Source: Marivirga salinae
GTDB taxonomy: Bacteria > Bacteroidota > Bacteroidia > Cytophagales > Cyclobacteriaceae
Direction: 5' to 3'
Assembly (NCBI RefSeq): GCF_030503855.1
Contig: NZ_CP129971.1
Coordinates: 2,666,001-2,730,000, forward strand
DNA: 64,000 nucleotides
Positions 38,378 through 46,726 of the stretch are shown here, piece by piece. Both the position numbers and the translations under genes were made by a program. Below the pieces are notes generated by a model. It was given only the letters and a program-made list of their open reading frames with translations. It did not search any database and had not been told where the DNA came from. The number at the start of each line of letters is the position of its first letter. Position 1 is the first letter of the stretch.

Positions 38378-38989
38378 ATGAAAGTTGCAAAAAAAAGATT
38401 AGATCGATCAATTTTTCATAACCCCGATGTGGTAGAACTAGCTCAACTCTTATTAGGTAAAGTTATTTGCACCAATATAGATGGTTTTTATTGTGAAGCA
38501 ATGATTACAGAAACGGAAGCATATTCTGGTGAAAACGATAAAGCCTGCCATGCTCATATGGGGAAATTTACAAAAAGAACAGCAACTATGTACGAAGAAG
38601 GGGGGCATGCATATGTTTATTTGTGTTATGGTATACATCATCTCTTTAATATCGTATCAAATGTAAAAGGAAAGGCAGATGCCATCTTGATTCGCTCGGT
38701 TGAACCCTTGAGTGGTACTAAAATTATGTTAGAAAGAAGAAATGTCAAAAAAAGTACCCCGAAAGTTTATGCTGGACCTGCTAAGTTATCTCAGGCATTA
38801 GGTATTGATAAATCTTTAAATGGGGTCGATCTCGTAAATAATGAACATATATATTTGATTGATAAAGGGTTTGTTGTAGAAGATTTTGTTAAAAGCTGTC
38901 GAATAGGAATCGATTACGCTGAAGAAGATGCTTTATTACCGTGGAGGTTTTATATTTCAGGAAATAAGTATGTTAGTAAGTATATATAA
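38378..38989 (+). CDS. DNA-3-methyladenine glycosylase (AAG/MPG family)
   Basis: A 203-residue base-excision repair enzyme that removes alkylated purines from DNA. It carries the AAG-family active-site block TETEAYSGENDKACHA, with the Glu of ETEAY matching the general base E125 of human AAG, and the following block YVYLCYGIHHLFNIV corresponds to human YVYIIYGMYF. Further matches are ILIRSVEPLSG and VYAGPAKLSQALGID. Length is normal for bacterial members. It appears to be monocistronic, 60 nt from the divergent DUF2911 start. Confidence 0.94.
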   Translation: MKVAKKRLDRSIFHNPDVVELAQLLLGKVICTNIDGFYCEAMITETEAYSGENDKACHAHMGKFTKRTATMYEEGGHAYVYLCYGIHHLFNIVSNVKGKADAILIRSVEPLSGTKIMLERRNVKKSTPKVYAGPAKLSQALGIDKSLNGVDLVNNEHIYLIDKGFVVEDFVKSCRIGIDYAEEDALLPWRFYISGNKYVSKYI

Positions 38990-39029
38990 TATTTATTTTT
39001 TTTTAAATTGAACATAAAATAATTTTGAT

Positions 39030-39857
39030 ATGGATAAATTTTTGTGCCCAATAGATTTTTCAACCTATTCCTTAAATGCACTGGAATATGCCGCTAAAAT
39101 ATTAAAAGTGAGGAAAGGGAGCCTAACACTTATCCATATATTTACAGAGAAAGAATTTTTGCACTCATTGGATGGAGAAAAGTCTGAATTCAATGATCTA
39201 AAAGATCATGCAAAGGATAAACTCTATAATTTGGCTGATGAAATTGAAAAGGAATATGGTTTTGAATGTGATGTGGTATTATCAATTGGTGATGTAAATA
39301 ATTCTATTAGTAAGTATGCCAATGATAATGATTATGATTTAATCGTAATGGGAACTCAAGGAAATGGCTACAGTAGAAAAACAATTATTGGCAGTCGCAC
39401 GATAAGGACAGTAGAAAATAGCGATATACCTGTATTAACGATTCCACTTGAAGCTGATTTTAATGGCTGGAATTCTGTGGTATATGCATCTGATTATTCT
39501 GAAAATGATAAAATAATCATGCAAAAATTGGTAAGTTTTGTTTATAGTTTCCGAAGCAGAATTCGGTTTGTGCATGTAAGCCATTCTACAAACAAGATGA
39601 GTGAGAAAAGTTATCAGGAATTTAAAGATGAACTGTCAAGTTTTTTAGGCTATGATAAAATTAGTTATTACCTAAAAGAATATAAAAAAGACATCAGCAG
39701 CGGTATTGAGGAATTTGTAAATGAACAGCAGGGAGATTTGCTAGTTTTGCTGAAACGCAAAAGGAACTTCTTTGAAAAAATTATGGGGAATAGCGTATCT
39801 ACAGAAATTACCTATCTAAGTACTCATCCTTTATTAATCTATCATGAAAATGATTAA
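39030..39857 (+). CDS. Universal stress protein with two Usp domains
   Basis: A 275-residue tandem UspA protein. The first domain (about 1-142) has the ATP-binding signature GTQGNGYSRKTIIGS, an exact G-x2-G-x9-G-S, followed by DIPVLTIP. The second domain (about 147-275) keeps the fold (SVVYASDYSENDKIIMQKLV) but lacks the nucleotide loop, having RKRNFFEKIMGNSVSTEITY instead. This pattern of one binding and one degenerate half is common. The protein is cytoplasmic and probably acts in stress signalling. A TAnnTTTG match lies only 3 nt before the ATG and is judged chance. Confidence 0.9.
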   Translation: MDKFLCPIDFSTYSLNALEYAAKILKVRKGSLTLIHIFTEKEFLHSLDGEKSEFNDLKDHAKDKLYNLADEIEKEYGFECDVVLSIGDVNNSISKYANDNDYDLIVMGTQGNGYSRKTIIGSRTIRTVENSDIPVLTIPLEADFNGWNSVVYASDYSENDKIIMQKLVSFVYSFRSRIRFVHVSHSTNKMSEKSYQEFKDELSSFLGYDKISYYLKEYKKDISSGIEEFVNEQQGDLLVLLKRKRNFFEKIMGNSVSTEITYLSTHPLLIYHEND

Positions 39858-40219
39858 ATACCTCCCTTATTTTAATTTAGTATCAATATCCTTTCCTTCA
39901 TGTAATGATTTTTGATATTAATTGATGTTTTATTATAAATTTAGTTTTTGACTTAATTGATAAGCTTGAAATCTTAACAATACTTCATACTTTTAATTTT
40001 ATTTCATAAGTATCTGAAAAACAACTCAAAAGGTGCTTGTAATTATTTTATAGCTTTAAGTTGATTTTAGTGAAAAATGTATTAGATTAGCATCTCATTA
40101 TTTTAATACTATTGTTATTTTTATTAAATAATTTAAAGAGAAGAGGTAATATTTTTTTAAATTGATGATTGTAATGTTTTATGTTTTACAATATCTTGTA
40201 AGTATATAATATTTTAAGA
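39858..40219. other. AT-rich intergenic region, nothing recognised
   Basis: About 360 nt between two plus-strand genes, without an ORF, strong hairpin or exact TAnnTTTG. A promoter for the OmpA/PD40 gene downstream must lie here, but I cannot place it. Confidence 0.4.
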
Positions 40220-41800
40220 ATGAAGGCCTTTATATTTATATTCATATCATTTTTTTTAGCCATGAAGGGTGTTTCTCAGGATAAACCGATCCTTATCGAT
40301 TCTCTTGAAAGCATATATGATGATATAGCGCCTATTATTACTCCAGATGGAAACAATTTATACTTTACTAAAAAGAATCATCCTGATAATAAAGGTGGGG
40401 AGAGAGACCTAGGTGATATTTGGTCTTCAGAGTTTGAAAACGGAGTTTGGAAATCAGCAAAACGTTTAAAAGGCCCCATAAATAATACAAATTTTAATGC
40501 AGTTATTGGTATTACACCTGATGGTAACATCATGTATGTTGTTGGAAATTACAAAAGTCCAAGAAAGGGTGGAGTTTCATTTTCACGTAAAATTGGTGAA
40601 AACTGGAGCGAACCTCAACCAATAGATATACCTTATTTTAAAAACAAATCAGATCATTTATCTGGTAGCTTAAGTAAGGATGGGAAAATCATGGTTTTAA
40701 GCCTTGAAAGTTTTGGAAGCAGAGGAAATGAAGATATTTATTATACCTTCCGGAAATCTATTGATGAATGGACTGAATTAAGAAATTTAGGTGTTGATAT
40801 CAATACGGAGGCACAGGAATTAACTCCTTTTTTAGCTAAAGATAATAAAACTTTGTTTTTCAGCTCAAATGGCAGAGGCGGAATGGGGAGCAGGGATGTT
40901 TTTTATAGTAAAAGACAAGATGCTACTTGGACTACCTGGTCGGAACCGAAAAACTTAGACAATGTTAACTCAGAAGGTGCTGATTGGTATTTTAGATTAA
41001 TTGATGAAGGAGAAAATGCTTTACTGGTCAACACAGTAAACAGTATTGGTTTAGGAAATATTTTAAAAACTAGCACTCCTCTTGAAGTTGAGATTGAGCC
41101 TGAAATTGAGAAAAGCATGACGGCTTCTTCGCAGTCGGTATTACCATTTCAAAATAATAATACCAATAATAAGACTCGTGAAAAGATAAAAGTGAAGTTT
41201 AATGTAGTAGATGGATTTACAGGAAATCCATTAAAACCTCAATTGCTTATAAAGGGTGTGAATGAGATGAGCAAAAGTTCTTATTCTGAAATTGTGATGG
41301 GAACAACTTCTTCATATCAGACTAAATTAAATAAAGACTCTGTATATACAATTGACATTTCTGTTGAAGGCTATTTAGACGATAAGCAAACTATCAAAAC
41401 TGATACTATAGAGGATAATTCTACAATTAGACTTGAGCTCTTAAGTTTAAAAGAGGGAACCACCATACAGTTGAAGAGTGTTTTGTTCAAAAGAGGTACA
41501 TCCGATATTAAAGATGGATCTTTTGAGGAATTAGATAGAGTTTATACAATGCTGAAGAAAAATCCTTCTATTGAAATTGAATTATCTGGGCATACAGATA
41601 ATACTGGAAGTGCTAAATTAAATATAGAGCTATCACAAAAACGCTCAGACAGAATTAAAGAATATTTAGTTGAGAAGGGGATAAACTCCAAACGATTACA
41701 AAGCAAAGGGTATGGCGGTGCACGTCCAATTGCGAGTAATAAATCCGAAGCAACCAGAAAATTAAACCGAAGAGTTGAATTTACTATCATCAAAATTTAA
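40220..41800 (+). CDS. OmpA-family protein with PD40 repeats and a carboxypeptidase-regulatory-like domain
   Basis: A 526-residue envelope protein. Its order is signal peptide (ends about residue 19, KGVSQ), PD40 propeller blades (ITPDGNNLYFTKKNHP, GITPDGNIMYVVGNY, LSKDGKIMVLSLESFG, FLAKDNKTLFFSSNGRGGMG), a linker, a carboxypeptidase-regulatory-like beta domain at about 318-400 (VKFNVVDGFTGNPLKPQLLI), then OmpA (LSGHTDNTGSAKLNIELSQK, GYGGARPIASNKSE). The OmpA core contains the D and R residues used for peptidoglycan binding. The order propeller, CRD, OmpA resembles PorE. A TetR regulator follows 8 nt downstream, so the two are likely co-transcribed. Confidence 0.88.
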   Translation: MKAFIFIFISFFLAMKGVSQDKPILIDSLESIYDDIAPIITPDGNNLYFTKKNHPDNKGGERDLGDIWSSEFENGVWKSAKRLKGPINNTNFNAVIGITPDGNIMYVVGNYKSPRKGGVSFSRKIGENWSEPQPIDIPYFKNKSDHLSGSLSKDGKIMVLSLESFGSRGNEDIYYTFRKSIDEWTELRNLGVDINTEAQELTPFLAKDNKTLFFSSNGRGGMGSRDVFYSKRQDATWTTWSEPKNLDNVNSEGADWYFRLIDEGENALLVNTVNSIGLGNILKTSTPLEVEIEPEIEKSMTASSQSVLPFQNNNTNNKTREKIKVKFNVVDGFTGNPLKPQLLIKGVNEMSKSSYSEIVMGTTSSYQTKLNKDSVYTIDISVEGYLDDKQTIKTDTIEDNSTIRLELLSLKEGTTIQLKSVLFKRGTSDIKDGSFEELDRVYTMLKKNPSIEIELSGHTDNTGSAKLNIELSQKRSDRIKEYLVEKGINSKRLQSKGYGGARPIASNKSEATRKLNRRVEFTIIKI

Positions 41801-41808
41801 ATAATTTC

Positions 41809-42447
41809 ATGCTTACAGATGGGCTTAGCTTGAGGGAAAGAAAGGCAGCAAAATTAAAATTGCTGATTTTAAATCTTGCTAAAAATATGCTCATTGAAAA
41901 GAATTTTAATGATATTCATGTAACTGATCTTTGTAAGGAAGCTAATATTTCCAAAGTTACCTTCTTTCGATATTTCCCTCAGAAAGAAGATTTATTACTT
42001 TATTTTATGCGTGTTTGGTCTTTTGAAATTAGTGTAAGCCTGCAAAAGCAAGATTTGAAAGGGATCAAGGCTGTAAAGTATATTTATGATCGTTACGGTG
42101 ATCTGTGTGAACGTTATAATTCCATGATTTTACATTTAATAAAGTATCATGCAGCCTCTTCCAAAGTCTTAAAACCAATAAGCATAAAGAAAGCAGAAAA
42201 GCACCTCTTATTCCCTAGTTTTGAGGATGTTCAACAAATGGAAGTCTTAGCTTTTGACAAATTACTAGAGAAATATTTATTGGAAGCCATATTTCAAACA
42301 GAAATCACTAAAAGTTCTAATGTAAATGATATGGTAAGCATGCTTCTTACCACAACTTATGGTTCCATTTTGGTAGCTAAGATGAAGCAATTACCAGTAA
42401 AAGCACTTCTTAAGAAAAATATTAATTCAATTTTGGAAACTTTCTGA
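41809..42447 (+). CDS. TetR/AcrR-family transcriptional regulator
   Basis: A 212-residue regulator. The N-terminal HTH (about residues 27-65) reads FNDIHVTDLCKEANISKVTF followed by FRYFPQKEDLLLYF, typical of TetR. The C-terminal ligand domain is not assigned. Its gene lies 8 nt after an OmpA/PD40 gene on the same strand, an unusual partner for TetR, which suggests envelope-linked autoregulation. That is inference. The ligand is unknown. Confidence 0.9.
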   Translation: MLTDGLSLRERKAAKLKLLILNLAKNMLIEKNFNDIHVTDLCKEANISKVTFFRYFPQKEDLLLYFMRVWSFEISVSLQKQDLKGIKAVKYIYDRYGDLCERYNSMILHLIKYHAASSKVLKPISIKKAEKHLLFPSFEDVQQMEVLAFDKLLEKYLLEAIFQTEITKSSNVNDMVSMLLTTTYGSILVAKMKQLPVKALLKKNINSILETF

Positions 42448-42476
42448 ATAATATTATTTCCTGTCTTTCTCTTCGC

Positions 42477-42484
42477 TATTTTTG
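42477..42484 (+). promoter_or_regulatory. Candidate -7 element for the deoxyhypusine-synthase-like gene
   Basis: TATTTTTG matches TAnnTTTG exactly, 28 nt before the ATG. The -33 box is poor. Confidence 0.4.
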
Positions 42485-42511
42485 ATTATTTTTACTGCAA
42501 ATAATTAATCT

Positions 42512-43477
42512 ATGAAAATTACAGAATTTTTAAAACATAATTACCGTCACTTTAATGCGGCTGCACTTATTGATGCTGCTGATGCTTATAAAAATCACGT
42601 TGAATCAGGCAAGAAAATGTTGGTGTCTCTTGCGGGAGCCATGTCTACAGCTGAACTGGGGATTTCATTTGCCGAAATGATTCGCCAAGATAAAGTGCAA
42701 ATTATCAGTTGCACGGGTGCTAACCTTGAAGAGGACTTAATGAACTTAGTGGCACATAGCCATTATGAAAGGGTTCCTAATTATAGAGATTTAACGCCAC
42801 AGCAGGAGTGGGATTTGTTAGAGAAAGGACTTAATAGAGTAACCGATACTTGTATTCCAGAAGAAGAAGCATTTAGAAGGCTACAGCAACATATTTTTGA
42901 AATTTGGAAGGATGCAGAAGAAAAGGGGGAGCGTTATTTTCCACATGAGTTCATGTATAAATTGATCAGATCAGGTGTATTAGAACAATACTATGAAATT
43001 GATCCTAAAAATAGCTGGATGTTAGCAGCTGCTGAAAAGAATTTACCAATCATTGTTCCAGGATGGGAGGATAGTACAATGGGTAATATCTTTGCAAGCT
43101 ATTGCGTAAAAGGTGAGTTGAAACCTTCCACTATGAAATCAGGAATTGAATACATGACTTTTTTGGCAGACTGGTATAAGCAAAATGCAGGAACTGAAGG
43201 AGTTGGATTCTTTCAAATAGGAGGGGGGATAGCAGGAGATTTCCCTATATGTGTTGTTCCAATGCTTTATCAAGATTTGGAGTACACTGATGTTCCATTT
43301 TGGAGCTACTTCTGTCAAATTTCCGATTCCACCACTAGTTATGGTTCTTATTCAGGAGCAGTGCCTAATGAGAAGATCACTTGGGGTAAATTAGATATAG
43401 ACACGCCTAAATTCATTGTTGAATCTGATGCTACTATCGTAGCACCACTGATTTTTGCAATTGTTTTAGGACAATAG
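42512..43477 (+). CDS. Deoxyhypusine-synthase-family protein
   Basis: A 321-residue homologue of deoxyhypusine synthase, the NAD-dependent enzyme that moves the aminobutyl group of spermidine to eIF5A in eukaryotes and archaea. Matches include MLVSLAGAMSTAELG, ISCTGANLEEDL (NAD-binding region), VPGWEDSTMGNIFA and GGGIAGDFPICVVP. The catalytic lysine is kept as K293 in ITWGKLDID, equal to K329 of the human enzyme in SWGKI. Bacteria have no eIF5A, so the substrate must differ. Polyamine synthesis, for example homospermidine- or spermidine-type products, is the likely role. It is a single gene with its own promoter element and terminator. Confidence 0.9.
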   Translation: MKITEFLKHNYRHFNAAALIDAADAYKNHVESGKKMLVSLAGAMSTAELGISFAEMIRQDKVQIISCTGANLEEDLMNLVAHSHYERVPNYRDLTPQQEWDLLEKGLNRVTDTCIPEEEAFRRLQQHIFEIWKDAEEKGERYFPHEFMYKLIRSGVLEQYYEIDPKNSWMLAAAEKNLPIIVPGWEDSTMGNIFASYCVKGELKPSTMKSGIEYMTFLADWYKQNAGTEGVGFFQIGGGIAGDFPICVVPMLYQDLEYTDVPFWSYFCQISDSTTSYGSYSGAVPNEKITWGKLDIDTPKFIVESDATIVAPLIFAIVLGQ

Positions 43478-43491
43478 AATGATGATTTTTG

Positions 43492-43526
43492 AAAAACCTG
43501 CATAAGATTGGTTATGCAGGTTTTTT
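43492..43526. terminator. Bidirectional terminator between the DHS-like gene and the PUL regulator
   Basis: Stem AACCTGCATAA / TTATGCAGGTT (11 bp) with a 6-nt loop. Six T residues follow on the plus strand and five on the minus strand, so it can serve both convergent genes. Confidence 0.88.
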
Positions 43527-43539
43527 ATAGCTTTACTGT

Positions 43540-46440
43540 TTAATATTTCAAAATGAACTCCTGTAAGTTGTCAGACCGCTCTAATTCAAGTTTTTTCCTT
43601 AATCTGTAGCGAGCTATTTCCACACCACGTACCGAAATATTTAATAAATTTGCTATTTCCTTTGTGCTAAGGTTCATCCTTAAATAAGCACTTAATTTCA
43701 TTTCCTGTGGGCTTAAATTGGGGTAATCCTTTTGCCATCTCTTTATGAAGTCACCATGCACTTGGTCAAAATGAATGGAGAAATGCTCCCAATCTTCGTC
43801 TGCAGAGATGTTTTTATCAATGTTATGAATTACCCTGCCGATTTCATGCTTTACTTCCTGATTATTACTGCGTTTTGAAATATTATTCAAATTAGATTTT
43901 ATGCTATTGATAAAACTATTTTTGTTAATAAGATGCATGGTTGAGGTAGCCAATTCCTTATTTTTCAGCTTTATTTCTGATTTAAGCTTTTCGTTTTTTA
44001 GGTGTTCTAATTTCTGCTCAGAGGTTTTCAACTCACTGTCAATTCTAGTGATTTCTTTTTCTTTTTCCTCTGTGATGATTTCGGTTTTCTTTTTGTATCT
44101 CAATTCGAAAATCACAAAAACCAAAACTGAAGTAATTAGACCAAGAAAAATGTATAATCCATATGCCCAATTAGTACGATACCAGGGGGGTAATATAGTG
44201 AATTCATAGGTGGCAACTGAGCTAAGTTGGCCATGAATATTTTTAGCCCTAACATGAAATGTATAATCTCCCTCTTTTAAATTGGTATATTCTTTAGCAG
44301 TCCTCACAGACCATTCACTATATCCTACCTCATTGTTTTCAAGCCAATATTGATATTCATTTTGAAATTGACCATTCATATAGGGCGCGCTATATTCAAT
44401 TCTGATTGAATTGTCTTTAAATGGAATTTCAATTCCTTTATTAATTTGCTTAAAACTAACTTTATCACCTCTCATTTCTCTTCCATAAGTTATAATGGAG
44501 TCTTCTTTTGAATTGGAGATACTGATTTTTGTAAAAATTACATTATAATCTATGTCCTGTAGTTTTTGAACCGAATTATCAAAAAAAATGAAACCTTCCT
44601 TGGCAGCAAATAATACTTTATTCGCTTCTAAAGGAATAATATTATGAAGATCGTCATTTAGTGCATTTATTAATTGATTGAAGACGGCAGTATGTTTATT
44701 GTAATTGCCATTAGTACTTTTTTCTAATACACCTGTTTCAGTTGTACTAACAAAATATATATTTCCTAGTGCATCCTCAGTAAAACTCACAAACTGTACA
44801 TTTTCTGGAAAATACTCAGATAAAAATGATGATTTGATAAAGCGGTCTTGTTTTTTATTGTATTCATATAAACCACTTTCTGTGGAAAAAATCAAATTGT
44901 TATTTAATCTCCATACATTTATTAAAACTTTAGAGGGTAGTCCTTTTTCTTCTCCATAGTATTCTGATTGAACTGATTTTAAATCTTCAGATAAATTAAG
45001 TTTAAAAACACCTTTATATCCGTGTGTCATCCAGATGTTACCATCTTCGTCCTCCTCCATTACCCTTGAAGATTCTTCAAAACCTTCTAATTTATGATGG
45101 AATTTTATTCCGTTTTCAGATTTTTTAAAAAGACATATCCCCTTATAATTTCCTTGTAAAACATATTCAGGATGATTTTTTAGATCGAGAAAGGTCCAAG
45201 TTCCTGGTGTCTCTGAAAGAATACTTGCCTCACCGTTATTAATGTTAAAAGTTCCTGAATGGTGCCCCATTATAATTGAATTGTGTAAGTGTTCAATATT
45301 ATATACTTGGCCTGTTGTATTTTTCACCTTTTGAAAAGTGGTGTTTTTATTTAGAATGTTTTTGAAATAGAGTCCGTTATTAGTGCCCAAGTATAAAGTA
45401 TCTCTTAATAACAAGGCATCATATCCAGTACCAGGAAGTCCAGTTTGTTCATTTAGATGTTCAAAAGGTGAATTTAGAGCCACTGAAGAAATACCATTGT
45501 TATGCCCTAGCCATAAATTGCCTTGAATATCTTCATACAGAGATAATACAGTGCGGTTTTCAATTCCTCTACCTTTGGTGAGTTGCATTTTAATACTTCC
45601 TTTAGAATTAAGTAAGAAGAGCCCTTCGTTTTGCGTTCCAATAGCTATTTCTCCACTTTTTAATCTGATCATCTGATTAATATTAGAACTTTGAAAGATA
45701 TCCTGGTTTGATGTATTCCAAATTGAAATTGTATTACCAGTTTTTAAATATATCCCACTTTTTAAAGTGCTGATTAAAAGTTGATTATTGTTAATTTCAA
45801 GAATGCCACTAATGGTCATGTTTTTAAATAAATCACCAAACTCAGCTTGTTTTACATTGCCATTTTCCATTATAGATAATCCGCTCCCTGATTGGTTTAG
45901 GTAGAGTTGATTATTGACAAGGAAAAAGTTATCAGGATCAGTTTCCGGATCCACTATATCTAATAATTCCCCTGATATATTGAAAATAAAAATATCGTCA
46001 AAAGTGCAGAATAATAGTCTGTCATTCTTTTTAAAAACTCTCCATGCTTCATCAAAATTTCTATTTTCACCAGGGATGCTGTCGGCTAAACTGACAAAAG
46101 CTAATTTGCCTAATTCATTCGGTACATAATATCCAAAATCTCCTTGGGCTGCTATGTAAATTTTGCCATCAGTATCTACGAAAACATCTCTACATTTGGT
46201 ACCACTTTCTAAAGAGTATTTATTCCAATTAGTCCCATCAAATTCTAGTAGTCCAAAATTATTGGCCACATACAGAAGTCCATTTTGGCTTTGGGTTATT
46301 TTCCAATTTTGAATTCCACCATGATAATCCTGACTGGAGTAGTATTTATAGAATGGGTAACCAATAAACTGGCCATAACTGATATTTCCCACTAGAAATA
46401 GACCGATTATTATAAATAGTGTCTTAATCCTCCTTTTCAT
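43540..46440 (-). CDS. Membrane-spanning sensor with propeller, Y_Y_Y domain and LuxR-type HTH
   Basis: A 966-residue one-piece regulator. It has a signal peptide (about 1-23), a periplasmic beta-propeller of Reg_prop-like blades (EDIQGNLWLGHNNGIS, DEDGNIWMTHGYKGVF, EDALGNIYFVSTTETGV), a Y_Y_Y domain at about 690-755 (NEYQYWLENNEVGYSEWS, YTFHVRAKNIHG), a membrane helix at about 765-787, a long coiled coil (790-870) and a LuxR-type HTH at the C-terminus (LSPQEMKLSAYLRMNLSTKE, IANLLNISVRGVEIARYRLR). No kinase or receiver is present, so binding outside must be passed directly to DNA binding. It is divergent from the SusC gene of the beta-glucan locus, which it probably activates on sensing oligosaccharides. 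Confidence 0.92.
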   Translation of the reverse strand: MKRRIKTLFIIIGLFLVGNISYGQFIGYPFYKYYSSQDYHGGIQNWKITQSQNGLLYVANNFGLLEFDGTNWNKYSLESGTKCRDVFVDTDGKIYIAAQGDFGYYVPNELGKLAFVSLADSIPGENRNFDEAWRVFKKNDRLLFCTFDDIFIFNISGELLDIVDPETDPDNFFLVNNQLYLNQSGSGLSIMENGNVKQAEFGDLFKNMTISGILEINNNQLLISTLKSGIYLKTGNTISIWNTSNQDIFQSSNINQMIRLKSGEIAIGTQNEGLFLLNSKGSIKMQLTKGRGIENRTVLSLYEDIQGNLWLGHNNGISSVALNSPFEHLNEQTGLPGTGYDALLLRDTLYLGTNNGLYFKNILNKNTTFQKVKNTTGQVYNIEHLHNSIIMGHHSGTFNINNGEASILSETPGTWTFLDLKNHPEYVLQGNYKGICLFKKSENGIKFHHKLEGFEESSRVMEEDEDGNIWMTHGYKGVFKLNLSEDLKSVQSEYYGEEKGLPSKVLINVWRLNNNLIFSTESGLYEYNKKQDRFIKSSFLSEYFPENVQFVSFTEDALGNIYFVSTTETGVLEKSTNGNYNKHTAVFNQLINALNDDLHNIIPLEANKVLFAAKEGFIFFDNSVQKLQDIDYNVIFTKISISNSKEDSIITYGREMRGDKVSFKQINKGIEIPFKDNSIRIEYSAPYMNGQFQNEYQYWLENNEVGYSEWSVRTAKEYTNLKEGDYTFHVRAKNIHGQLSSVATYEFTILPPWYRTNWAYGLYIFLGLITSVLVFVIFELRYKKKTEIITEEKEKEITRIDSELKTSEQKLEHLKNEKLKSEIKLKNKELATSTMHLINKNSFINSIKSNLNNISKRSNNQEVKHEIGRVIHNIDKNISADEDWEHFSIHFDQVHGDFIKRWQKDYPNLSPQEMKLSAYLRMNLSTKEIANLLNISVRGVEIARYRLRKKLELERSDNLQEFILKY

Positions 46441-46644
46441 TCCTTTGATGTTAATTAGTTACAATTTAGTAAAATATGGTAAGATTGTAGTAATACGGGT
46501 GAAAATAGTGTAGAAAAAAACCAGACATATGTAGTAACTATAAATAGCCTCTATTTTACTTAAATGCTATTTTATTCATCTAAATGATGAGGTTTTGAGA
46601 AATTGATTATAAGGTGTTGATGTATTTATGATGTATGCTTAGAA

Positions 46645-46675
46645 TTTGTATATTTTTTTAAATAATGGTCATTTG
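46645..46675 (+). promoter_or_regulatory. Weak candidate promoter of the beta-glucan SusC gene
   Basis: TTTG (46645-46648) is followed after 20 nt by a -7-like box ending TTTG (46672-46675) that lacks the TA. It is about 52 nt before the SusC ATG. A poor -7 would fit a promoter that needs an activator, but the support is thin. Confidence 0.2.
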
Positions 46676-46726
46676 GATTATGCTTTTGTTAAGGAAGCGG
46701 TAAAAAAAATAATTGAATAATAACTA

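Noticed and set aside
39020..39027. Exact TAATTTTG just before the universal stress protein ATG
   Set aside because: Transcription would start inside the coding region, so it is probably chance unless the mRNA starts at an internal codon.
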